From an uncultured Tabrizicola sp. (lineage in GTDB: Bacteria; Pseudomonadota; Alphaproteobacteria; Rhodobacterales; Rhodobacteraceae), in the NCBI GenBank assembly GCA_937858255.1, contig CALLZQ010000603.1:1-5399 (forward strand): 5,399 nucleotides of DNA, written 5' to 3'. Both the position numbers and the translations under genes were made by a program. Under the pieces are notes generated by a model, which ran no database searches, was not told where the DNA came from, and worked only from the letters and a program-made list of their open reading frames with translations. Position 1 is the first letter of the stretch. The number at the start of each line of letters is the position of its first letter. Shown here one piece after another: positions 1 through 5,308 of this stretch.

Positions 1-75
1 CAGCACGAATTGCGCCGCGAACAGGGCGGCCAGCACCGCCAGATGCAACGCCCAGATCTTGCCGCGCTCGCTCAT
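1..75 (-). CDS. livM: LivM-type ABC transporter permease, N-terminal fragment (cut by window edge)
   Basis: The ATG at 75-73 opens a frame that stays open to the window edge. It encodes 25 residues beginning MSERGKIWALHLAVLAALFA: a short charged N-terminus followed by a hydrophobic stretch that would be the first membrane helix. The start overlaps the stop of the upstream livH-type gene in an ATGA arrangement, which indicates translational coupling. In HAAT-family (branched-chain amino acid type) importers, the LivM-type permease normally follows the LivH-type permease and the two form the membrane heterodimer. The assignment therefore rests mainly on position and coupling, because 25 residues carry no diagnostic motif. 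The rest of the gene, and probably the two ATPase genes, lie to the left of the window. Confidence 0.75.
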   Translation of the reverse strand, partial: MSERGKIWALHLAVLAALFAAQFVL

Positions 76-950
76 GCCCTGGCCCCGAACAGGCCCTGCG
101 GGCGAAACACCAGCACCATGGCGACCAGAAGCGTCGCGATGATCTTGGCCAAGGTCGGCGCGTAGAACATCGAGATCACCCCGTCCGACAGACCGATCAG
201 CAGGGCGGCGATCACCGTACCCCGGATTGACCCCAGCCCGCCGATGATCACAACAATGAACGACAGAAGCAGCGGGTCATGCCCCATCAGGTAATGGGCC
301 TGCTGAATCGGCACGATCAGCACCGCCGCCATCGCCGCCAAGGCGGCGCCAAGCCCGAAAGTGCCCGCATAAACCCTGTCTACATTGATGCCAAAGGCCC
401 GCGCGGTCTCCATATCGACCTGGGTCGCACGCATGATCAGCCCGGCCTTGGTCCGGGTCATGAACAGCCAGACCCCCAGAAGGATCACTGCCGCCGCCAG
501 CACAACAAACAGCTTGTAGCCCGAATAGCCGAACCACGGCAGTTGGATCCGCCAGTTGAAGGGCGCCGGCACGGGCCGGGCATCGGGGCCATAAAACGTC
601 AGCGCCGCCTGTTGCAGGATATAGAGAAGACCGATCGTGGCGACGATCGTCGCCTCGGGGTCATATTTCAGGCGCTTGAGAATGGTCATATCGGCCAGCG
701 CCGCCAGCAACCCCACCACCAAGGGCGCGATCACCAACGCCGCCATCCATCCCAAGGCCGGGGGCAGCGGAAGGTGATAGGTCACGAACCACGCCACCAC
801 CGCGCCCAGCATGAAAAACTCACCATGCGCGACATTGACCACGCGCATCACGCCAAAGACCAGCGACAGGCCGACCGCTGTCAGCGCCAGCACCGCCGCC
901 ATGGTGGTCCCTTCGAGCAGGGCGAGGAGGAGAAAGGGTCCAAAGGCCAA
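72..950 (-). CDS. livH: Branched-chain amino acid-type (HAAT) ABC transporter permease, LivH family
   Basis: This is an inner-membrane permease subunit that would pair with the LivM-type product to form the substrate channel of a HAAT-family ABC importer. From the TTG at 950 it has 292 residues, close to the usual LivH length. Family signatures are visible: GLSLVFGVMRVVNVAHGEFF near residues 27-46, the cytoplasmic ATPase-contact loop with MRATQVDMETARAFGIN near 173-189, GGLGSIRGT near 237-245, and the C-terminal RPQGLFG. Most of the rest is hydrophobic helix. Three starts are possible. The frame opens at an ATG at 1055, but that lies inside the upstream gene. The TTG at 950 has GGGA seven bases ahead and gives the full first helix. 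The ATG at 902 has a better GAAGGGA at 914-908 but would shorten the N-terminus to 276 residues. I prefer 950 on length. The gene follows the binding-protein gene after a 52-base gap holding a hairpin, and ends with an ATGA overlap into livM. The family is clear; the transported substrate is not. Confidence 0.9.
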   Translation of the reverse strand: MAFGPFLLLALLEGTTMAAVLALTAVGLSLVFGVMRVVNVAHGEFFMLGAVVAWFVTYHLPLPPALGWMAALVIAPLVVGLLAALADMTILKRLKYDPEATIVATIGLLYILQQAALTFYGPDARPVPAPFNWRIQLPWFGYSGYKLFVVLAAAVILLGVWLFMTRTKAGLIMRATQVDMETARAFGINVDRVYAGTFGLGAALAAMAAVLIVPIQQAHYLMGHDPLLLSFIVVIIGGLGSIRGTVIAALLIGLSDGVISMFYAPTLAKIIATLLVAMVLVFRPQGLFGARA

Positions 951-970
951 AGGAAGTTCCCGCAGGAATA

Positions 971-993
971 GGGGCGCGGGCCTGCCGCGCCCC
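971..993 (-). promoter_or_regulatory. Strong GC hairpin between the binding-protein gene and livH
   Basis: GGGGCGCGG at 971-979 and CCGCGCCCC at 985-993 are perfect 9-base inverted repeats around a 5-base loop. On the transcript (minus strand) the stem is followed by TATTCCTG rather than a run of T, so it does not look like a standard intrinsic terminator. It starts ten bases past the stop of the binding-protein gene and ends 20 bases before the chosen livH start. In other binding-protein-dependent transporter operons, such as malE-malF, hairpins at this position protect the upstream message and lower expression of the membrane subunits. That role is inferred here. Partial termination is an alternative. 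Confidence 0.65.
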
Positions 994-1002
994 GGTGTCG
1001 GA

Positions 1003-2283
1003 TCAGAAGGACTGCGCGGTGTAATCCACCGCGTCCTCGTACATCCCATCTTCAAGGCTGGTGGTGTGGACCTTCATCAGCTTGCCACCCTCGATCTTCG
1101 AGATGAACTGATGGCCAAAGACCTGATGGGTCTTGCCATTGAACCGCTTGTCGCCCTGCACATGGGCAAGGCTGGCGGGCATCTCGGTCATCGCCTCGAC
1201 CGCCTCGACAAACTTCTGGCGATCGCCGGTACCCTGATAGCCTGCGGCCTCCATCCCGGCCTTGATGACATGCAAGGTTTCCCAGACGCTGAACATATGC
1301 GCATAGGTCGCCACATCCTTGGCATCGCTGGTGCTGGCACCATGGTCATCCACGCCGACTGCCGCGCGATAGGCGGTTTCCGCCTCGGAAGCATCGGCCT
1401 GCTTCACGCGGCAATGGCCTTCCCAGAAATGCGTGCCTTCCAGGAATTCCAGACCCGGCGAAGCGGTATCGACGGCCTCAAGCGAGTCGATAAAGCCAAA
1501 GATCTGCGGGCGTGCGCCCGAGCCATAGAACTCACCCAGTTCCTTGACAAAGGTCAGCACGGCCGGGCCAACCATGACATGATACAGCACCTCGGTCTCT
1601 GCCGGGATTTGCGGCAGATAGCGGGTAAAGCTGGTCTCGGTCGGCGGAATGGCGATCTGCGCGATCACCTCGCCACCGCCAGCCTGCACGGCGGCGGTAA
1701 AGAAATCGCGGTGATCATGACCAAAGGCATAATCCGGGAAGACCATGGTGACTTTCTTGCCCAGATTGGCCAGAACCCAAGGCGCCATGGACGAGACCTG
1801 TGCGCGGACATCGGTGATGCCGGGCTGCATGGTCCAGCGGTTCAGCATGCCCGAGGCGACGTGATAGCCCTCGGAACAGACCAGATAGGGCACCTTCAAC
1901 TCACCTGCGCGGGGGGCCGAGCCGATGACCACATGGCTGAACAGCGGGCCAAAGATCAGATCGCAGCCATGCTGGCTGGTCAGCTTTTCCACCACCTCGG
2001 CGCCGCGCTTGGGGTCGGTGCCGTCATCCTCGAACACAATCTCGACCGGGCGGCCATTGATGCCACCGGCGTCGTTCACCGCCTTCAGCGCCGCCTGAGC
2101 GGTGCGCTCGTACCACCGGCCATAGGCCGCACCGATGCCGGTGCGATGCAACTGGAAACCAAGTTTGATCGGGGCGGCTTGCGCCCAGACGGGGGCGGCA
2201 AAGGCGCTGGTCACAAGGCCCGCGCCGGCCGCCTTGAGAAGACTGCGCCGGGACGGCGCAAAGCCGGTCAATGTCGTCGTCAT
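1003..2283 (-). CDS. Periplasmic substrate-binding protein of a HAAT-type ABC transporter (type I fold, Tat signal)
   Basis: This 426-residue protein would capture the substrate in the periplasm and deliver it to the LivH/LivM permease encoded just downstream. Residues 11-17 read SRRSLLK, a twin-arginine export motif, followed by a hydrophobic alanine-rich stretch and a likely cleavage site after VWA at residue 34. The mature part starts PIKLGFQLHRTG and contains features of the Peripla_BP_6/leucine-binding group: ALKAVNDAGGINGRPVEIVF with DDGTDPKRG just after, CDLIFGPLFSH, and a second lobe beginning near KKVTMVFPDYAFGHDHR. Length is normal for the family. I chose the ATG at 2283-2281 because GGAGAGA lies at 2293-2287 with good spacing; the GTG at 2295 that extends the frame by four codons would destroy that site. 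Family members bind branched-chain amino acids, amides, urea or aromatic acids, and I cannot tell which applies. Export through Tat implies folding, or possibly ligand binding, before translocation. Confidence 0.93.
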   Translation of the reverse strand: MTTTLTGFAPSRRSLLKAAGAGLVTSAFAAPVWAQAAPIKLGFQLHRTGIGAAYGRWYERTAQAALKAVNDAGGINGRPVEIVFEDDGTDPKRGAEVVEKLTSQHGCDLIFGPLFSHVVIGSAPRAGELKVPYLVCSEGYHVASGMLNRWTMQPGITDVRAQVSSMAPWVLANLGKKVTMVFPDYAFGHDHRDFFTAAVQAGGGEVIAQIAIPPTETSFTRYLPQIPAETEVLYHVMVGPAVLTFVKELGEFYGSGARPQIFGFIDSLEAVDTASPGLEFLEGTHFWEGHCRVKQADASEAETAYRAAVGVDDHGASTSDAKDVATYAHMFSVWETLHVIKAGMEAAGYQGTGDRQKFVEAVEAMTEMPASLAHVQGDKRFNGKTHQVFGHQFISKIEGGKLMKVHTTSLEDGMYEDAVDYTAQSF

Positions 2284-2371
2284 CTGTCTCTCCACTGTTG
2301 CGGGGCGCTTTTGAACGCGGCGCCTCCTGGGTCAAGGTTGTGCGTGTACAAACAAAAAGTCCACGGTTTTT
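2284..2371. other. 88-base gap between the membrane-protein gene and the transporter genes
   Basis: This is the only sizeable gap in the window. Read on the minus strand it starts with an A-rich stretch after the stop, passes a TTGACC hexamer (2335-2330), and ends at the binding-protein ribosome site. A 5-bp inverted repeat, GGCGC at 2304-2308 and GCGCC at 2320-2324, has an 11-base loop and no T-run. A short TTGT/ACAA inverted repeat lies at 2338-2351 and includes TGTACA (2345-2350). I see no convincing terminator or -10 box: 17 bases after TTGACC comes AAAAGC. The transporter genes may be read through from upstream or have a weak or regulator-dependent promoter here; the sequence does not decide. 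Confidence 0.4.
2287..2293 (-). promoter_or_regulatory. Ribosome binding site that fixes the binding-protein start
   Basis: GGAGAGA on the minus strand ends three bases before the ATG at 2283; the GGAG core is six bases away from it. It overlaps the alternative GTG at 2295-2293, so it excludes that longer start. This is the clearest Shine-Dalgarno site in the window, in keeping with high expression of a binding protein. Confidence 0.75.
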
Positions 2372-2800
2372 TCACCCTGCTCGGGCGGTGGACATCAGCC
2401 ACAGGCCCAGCACCGTATACCCAACCATCAGGGCCGTCATCGGCAGATGTGCGGAAAAGCGCATCGAAGAGCCAACCAACCGCAAAGAAAGGAAAATCGC
2501 CAAGAGATGCGCCCCCAGAATGGCGAAAAACTGGGCGGCATAGATCGCCTGCATCGTCGCCCTGTCGGTCAGGAATCCGAATGAGACATAGAAAGCCGGC
2601 AGACCCAGCAGGCTGTCCCCCCGGAACAGCGGGTCGTTCAGCGCCGCCAGCGTGTATTGTCCGGTCGTCAGCAAGGTGACCAGATAATGTGCGGCATGAT
2701 ATCCGGCGGCGATGGCCAGAAACGACAGCATCACCGGCCCCGCCCGAAACCCTGCGCCACCGATTCTGCGCCCCAGCAAAATGGCCGCCGCCACCAACCA
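2372..2800 (-). pseudogene. C-terminal part of the interrupted polytopic membrane protein
   Basis: This stretch encodes about 142 residues beginning WLVAAAILLGRRIGGAGF, with no plausible start of its own: the first codons run straight out of the C-rich tract, and the first possible initiator is an internal TTG. It is the same reading frame as the upstream fragment at 3853-2843, separated by a single TGA. It holds about four hydrophobic segments, including MLSFLAIAAGYHAAHYLVTLL, AIYAAQFFAILGAHLLAIFL and MTALMVGYTVLGLWLMS. Between the first two is a loop with a PLFRGDSLLGLP motif. The two parts together would make one protein of about 493 residues. I read this as the 3' end of one gene disrupted by the tract, possibly only in this assembly. 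If the tract is real, this half is not translated unless it reinitiates. Confidence 0.75.
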
Positions 2801-2802
2801 CG

Positions 2803-2879
2803 CCCCCCCCCCCCCCCCCCCCCCACCCCCCCCCCCCCCCCTTCACCCCACAAAAAACCCCCCCCCCCCCCCCCCCCCC
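2803..2879. repeat. Near-homopolymer C tract (G on the coding strand) interrupting the membrane gene
   Basis: The tract is made of 22 C (2803-2824), one A, 16 C (2826-2841), a short mixed piece TTCACCCCACAAAAAA (2842-2857), and 22 C (2858-2879). It contains no G at all on the given strand. Flanking sequence on both sides is ordinary, in-frame membrane-protein coding sequence. The coding frame is conserved across it, with one in-frame TGA at 2845-2843. Composition and setting fit low-quality or dark-cycle base calls placed over real sequence of about the right length. A true G-run (phase-variable, or quadruplex-forming on the coding strand) is the alternative and less likely. Confidence 0.85.
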
Positions 2880-3853
2880 GCCGTTACGGCCCAGACCATC
2901 CCCAAGCCTGCCGTATTGGCGACAACGACAGCAGAGCGCCCGGTAGGCTCCAGGGGGTTTTCCCCGATCAGGGCCAGCCACCAAAAGGTTTCGTTCAGCC
3001 CGTCAAAGGTCAGCGAAGACAACGCCACCGTCACGAAAACCATGGCCGAAAAACTCAGCGGCGGCATGGTCAGGATCTGCGTGCCCGGCCAGCCAGCCTT
3101 CAGCGTCGCATGGCGCCCCTCGACCTCAAGCCAGAACGGCGAGACCTTGGCAATAAAGCCGAACAGCACCGTCAGAAACTCGCCCTGCGCCAGCCAGTCC
3201 TCGCCCGCCCAGACGGCCAGACCGAAAATCGCCAGCCAGTAGAGGCCGAGAACAGCCGCCAGAACCAGCGGATCATCCGGCGCAAGCGACACCATCTGAA
3301 ACCAGCTGAACGCGGCAACACCCAGAACCGCAGGCCAATACCCCAGGGCGGCCAGCCCGCCGGATTGCCGCAGCCCCAGCAAGGTACGGGCAATGCGGAC
3401 CGGGGCCGTCCAAGGATTGATTGGCCGCCAGAGATGGCCAAGGAAAACCGAGCCCAGCGGCACCGCAACCCAGATTCCGGTCCAGAACACCAGCGTCAGC
3501 AGGTTATGCATCGGATCGCGGGCGCCAAAAATCCCGATCAGCAGCAGCGCCAGAAAAACCAGAAAGGCAATATAGGATGAAACCATAACCGGCAGAATCA
3601 CAGGCCGTCGCAGCAAGGGGCGTGCCCGCATTTCCGGCAAACGATCCAGCCCCGCCCCCATCAAGGCCGTGACCAGCACCGTCAGGGCCGCTCCGGCGAT
3701 GTAATGGCCCGTCGGCAAGGTCAGGATCACACTGGGCGGCAGCGCACAGGCCAGTGCAACCCCGGGAACGATCGCCAGCACCAGCGCGCGCGCAAAAATC
3801 TTGGAAGATTTTTGACAAATTCCTTGCAAGGAATTTGCGCGCGTGCCCGGCAT
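2843..3853 (-). CDS. Polytopic inner-membrane protein of unknown function, N-terminal part (interrupted)
   Basis: The frame runs 336 residues from the ATG at 3853 to a TGA inside the C-rich tract; the last residues (glycines, then FFVG) come from the tract itself. It has about nine hydrophobic segments, near residues 22-39, 51-68, 86-110, 117-139, 168-190, 197-216, 225-240, 262-281 and 307-325. Conspicuous conserved-looking loops are WRPINPWTAPVRIARTLLGL (142-161) and FDGLNETFWWLALIGENPLE (283-302). The NPW loop and overall layout remind me of membrane proteins annotated as 'fenitrothion hydrolase', a label from the FedB pesticide work. I hold this weakly and would not infer that activity. 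The start overlaps the previous stop as TGATG, so it is probably translationally coupled; no strong ribosome site precedes it. Residues 4-23 are encoded by a palindromic element. The protein continues in frame in the fragment ending at 2372. Operon position suggests an accessory membrane role in the pathway served by the ABC importer. Confidence 0.8.
   Translation of the reverse strand: MPGTRANSLQGICQKSSKIFARALVLAIVPGVALACALPPSVILTLPTGHYIAGAALTVLVTALMGAGLDRLPEMRARPLLRRPVILPVMVSSYIAFLVFLALLLIGIFGARDPMHNLLTLVFWTGIWVAVPLGSVFLGHLWRPINPWTAPVRIARTLLGLRQSGGLAALGYWPAVLGVAAFSWFQMVSLAPDDPLVLAAVLGLYWLAIFGLAVWAGEDWLAQGEFLTVLFGFIAKVSPFWLEVEGRHATLKAGWPGTQILTMPPLSFSAMVFVTVALSSLTFDGLNETFWWLALIGENPLEPTGRSAVVVANTAGLGMVWAVTAGGGGGGGFFVG
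3787..3843. repeat. Double 22-base palindrome with GC-alternating outer arms, inside the start of the membrane gene
   Basis: Palindrome 1 (3793-3814) has arms CAAAAATCTT and AAGATTTTTG around GG. Palindrome 2 (3816-3837) is perfect, with half-site CAAATTCCTTG. One base separates them. Around the pair, CGCGCGCAAA (3787-3796) and TTTGCGCGCG (3834-3843) form a third, outer inverted repeat that shares the ends of the inner ones, so the strand could fold as one outer stem bearing two hairpins or as two separate hairpins. By direct count the inner 45 bases hold 14 G or C, far below the surroundings. All three minus-strand frames, and two of the three plus-strand frames, are free of stops through it. 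In the gene's frame it encodes ANSLQGICQKSSKIFA. These are properties of palindromic elements that tolerate insertion in coding sequence. That it is a dispersed repeat is inferred, since only one copy is in the window. Confidence 0.7.
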
Positions 3854-4434
3854 CAGCGCAGCCCGTCCAGGCCCTTGACCTGCGCCAGCTCCAGCCCGCC
3901 CATCCGGCTGTGAACGCGCCCGCCGCGCGCCATGGCAAGGGCAAAGAGCAATTCATTGGCGCGTGGCCCGTCGGCGCAACTGACCGTGATCACATCAAAG
4001 CGCGAGCGGACATAGGCGGCATTCAGATGCCCGAGCGGAATGTCGAGCGTGGCCCCCATGCCTCCGACCTTCATCGCCGAGGGAACGATGGCACGGCATT
4101 CGCCCAAGCGTTCCCGCATGCCGTAGCCGCCCGAGACATGCCAGATGGCACCATGCTCGCTTTCCCCATTCTCGCCGACCAGGGCGCCTTTTCCATAGGC
4201 GTCAATCCCGTCGCGCCCGCCCATGGCCTCTACCAGCCTGTCCGTCAGATCGAGCGCCAGCGGTTTCAACCCCTCCATCGCCGGCTGCAAATCCGGCTCA
4301 TAACGGCCGGCGAATGGATTGGCGCAGATGGCATAGATCGCGCCGCGCAGCACGGGTGCGTCACCCGGTGGGCCGCCCTCGTGCCGGATCTCCTCGATCT
4401 GGGTGACAATCTTGCGAAGTGCGAAATCAGACAT
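3853..4434 (-). CDS. AA_synth family protein (PF06684, DUF1185)
   Basis: This 193-residue protein is close to full family length. It shows the motifs I associate with PF06684: IYAICANPFAGRYEPDL near residues 33-49, YGKGALVGENGESEHGAIWH near 80-99, IVPSAMKVGGMGATLDIPLG near 116-135, and the C-terminal SCADGPRANELLFALAMARG near 152-171. Solved structures of the family have a variant of the Bacillus chorismate mutase fold, and a role in amino-acid metabolism was suggested from that and from genome context. No reaction has been settled to my knowledge. It has no signal peptide or membrane segment, so it is expected in the cytoplasm. I chose the ATG at 4434 because AGAGAGGG (4445-4438) precedes it and the N-terminus MSDFALRKIVTQIEEIRHEG fits the family; the frame stays open further upstream, but that part overlaps the preceding gene. 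It overlaps that gene by eight bases and its stop overlaps the membrane-protein start, indicating one operon. Confidence 0.88.
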   Translation of the reverse strand: MSDFALRKIVTQIEEIRHEGGPPGDAPVLRGAIYAICANPFAGRYEPDLQPAMEGLKPLALDLTDRLVEAMGGRDGIDAYGKGALVGENGESEHGAIWHVSGGYGMRERLGECRAIVPSAMKVGGMGATLDIPLGHLNAAYVRSRFDVITVSCADGPRANELLFALAMARGGRVHSRMGGLELAQVKGLDGLR

Positions 4435-5308
4435 GAGCCCTCTCTTGCGGCAACATCGGGAAACCGCCTGTGGTGCGGATTTGACCCTGAAGGAAAAGTG
4501 CCGCCGCTTCAACCAGCCCGCGCTGGCGAAAATCTTCTGCGGCAGCCAGCCCTCGCGCCAGGGCTTCATCCTGTTCGCCCGGCGTGAACCGGGGAACGGC
4601 GACCGTGATCTGCCGCGCCCCCAGATCGCTGTCGGGCTGAATTTCTTGCGCGCCACGGCGCTGAATGCCGGGATGCCCGGGCAGATCGACGGCATTGGCA
4701 ATCATGGTCGCCGCCGCATCGGCCATGGCGGCCGAGGCGGCAAGAACCGTAACGCTGTCGGCGATGCCCAGGGAAAAGCTGCGTCCCCGCCAACCCGAGG
4801 TGGCGATACCACGCACCGGGTCAGCCGCGCGGATGGTGATCCGGTCTGGCATACCGGGTCGGTTGGCGATGGCGCAGGTCAGCGCGGTTTCAGGTGACAG
4901 GAACAGGGCGATGTCGCCACCATTGTTGACATAGGCGCGGGTGATGCCGGGGCCGGCCGCCGCCCGCAAGACCGCCTCGGCAACCGCCCCGGCAACCGCC
5001 GCCATGGGGGTGACAAAGGCCGGTCGAAACGGGGCGACGGCCAAGGCCATGGTCCGGGCAATATCGCCATGAACCGGCGCCTCTTCAGCGCGCAGGGCCG
5101 AAATCTCTGACATCAATTCGTTCAGGATCGAAGAAAAGCGATCTACCGCGCGGGCTTCTGCCGCGGCGACCGCCACCGGATCGCCCCAGAATCGGGCGAT
5201 GATGTCGATCGGCCCCTGATGCAGATGCAGGCGCCCCCCCGGCAAACGTGCCGCCTGCGCCGCCCAGACTGGCGCGGGGGGCGCCTTGGGTGTCAGGGTT
5301 CCGGCCAT
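4427..5308 (-). CDS. UPF0280 family protein (ApbE-like superfamily)
   Basis: This 293-residue, probably cytoplasmic protein resembles the UPF0280 family, which shares its fold with ApbE FMN transferases. Visible family features in order are QGPIDIIARFWGD near residues 31-43, VTPMAAVAGAVAEAVL near 99-114, RAYVNNGGDIALFL near 124-137, GIATSGWRGRSFSLGIADSV near 167-186, and AMADAAATMIANAVD near 194-208. The last resembles the acidic-alanine metal-site region of ApbE proteins. Whether it transfers FMN is unknown; no periplasmic targeting signal is seen, unlike classical ApbE. The ATG at 5308 lies inside the end of the preceding gene, which ends at 5293, a 16-base overlap, and has only a weak GG-rich site ahead of it, so expression probably depends on coupling. 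No alternative start precedes the conserved part until an internal methionine near residue 66. The 3' end overlaps the AA_synth gene by eight bases. UPF0280 next to PF06684 suggests they serve one metabolic module. Confidence 0.88.
   Translation of the reverse strand: MAGTLTPKAPPAPVWAAQAARLPGGRLHLHQGPIDIIARFWGDPVAVAAAEARAVDRFSSILNELMSEISALRAEEAPVHGDIARTMALAVAPFRPAFVTPMAAVAGAVAEAVLRAAAGPGITRAYVNNGGDIALFLSPETALTCAIANRPGMPDRITIRAADPVRGIATSGWRGRSFSLGIADSVTVLAASAAMADAAATMIANAVDLPGHPGIQRRGAQEIQPDSDLGARQITVAVPRFTPGEQDEALARGLAAAEDFRQRGLVEAAALFLQGQIRTTGGFPMLPQERAHV
4438..4445 (-). promoter_or_regulatory. Ribosome binding site for the AA_synth gene
   Basis: AGAGAGGG on the minus strand ends three bases before the ATG at 4434. 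It lies within the last codons of the UPF0280 gene and selects this start over the upstream in-frame codons, which would add about 89 non-conserved residues. Confidence 0.6.

Noticed and set aside
951..1055. A longer livH starting at the ATG at 1055
   Set aside because: It would overlap the end of the binding-protein gene and translate through the intercistronic hairpin, giving an atypical proline- and arginine-rich N-terminus.
2304..2324. Rho-independent terminator ahead of the binding-protein gene
   Set aside because: The stem is only five base pairs with an 11-base loop and lacks a T-run on either strand.
2300..2335. Promoter with TTGACC as a -35 box ahead of the binding-protein gene
   Set aside because: The hexamer at the right distance is AAAAGC, which matches a -10 box at only two positions, and other spacings are no better.
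2338..2351. TTGT/ACAA inverted repeat including TGTACA as a GntR-like operator
   Set aside because: Arms of four bases are expected by chance, and no regulator gene is visible in the window to support it.
811..2679. A 622-codon open frame on the plus strand
   Set aside because: It lies antisense to the binding-protein gene and the ends of its neighbours. Its product is rich in H, R, G and A with no domain pattern, as expected from the opposite strand of GC-rich codons.
2280..2984. A 234-codon minus-strand frame with a long glycine run, spanning the tract without a stop
   Set aside because: It is out of register with both halves of the membrane gene, and its sequence outside the glycine run has no membrane or domain character.
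2657..3580. Plus-strand open frames encoding proline-rich proteins across the C tract
   Set aside because: The proline runs are only the C tract read in frame. The remaining sequence is antisense to the membrane-protein gene, whose hydrophobic segments and motifs are clearly real.
4435..4701. A longer N-terminus for the AA_synth protein
   Set aside because: The extra 89 residues lie wholly within the UPF0280 coding region, are arginine-rich and low in pattern. The ATG at 4434 has a good ribosome site and matches the family length.
5232..5240. Short C runs near 5234-5240 and 5386-5392 as further tract-like artefacts
   Set aside because: Runs of about seven C are ordinary in this GC-rich coding sequence, and the genes read through them without frame problems.
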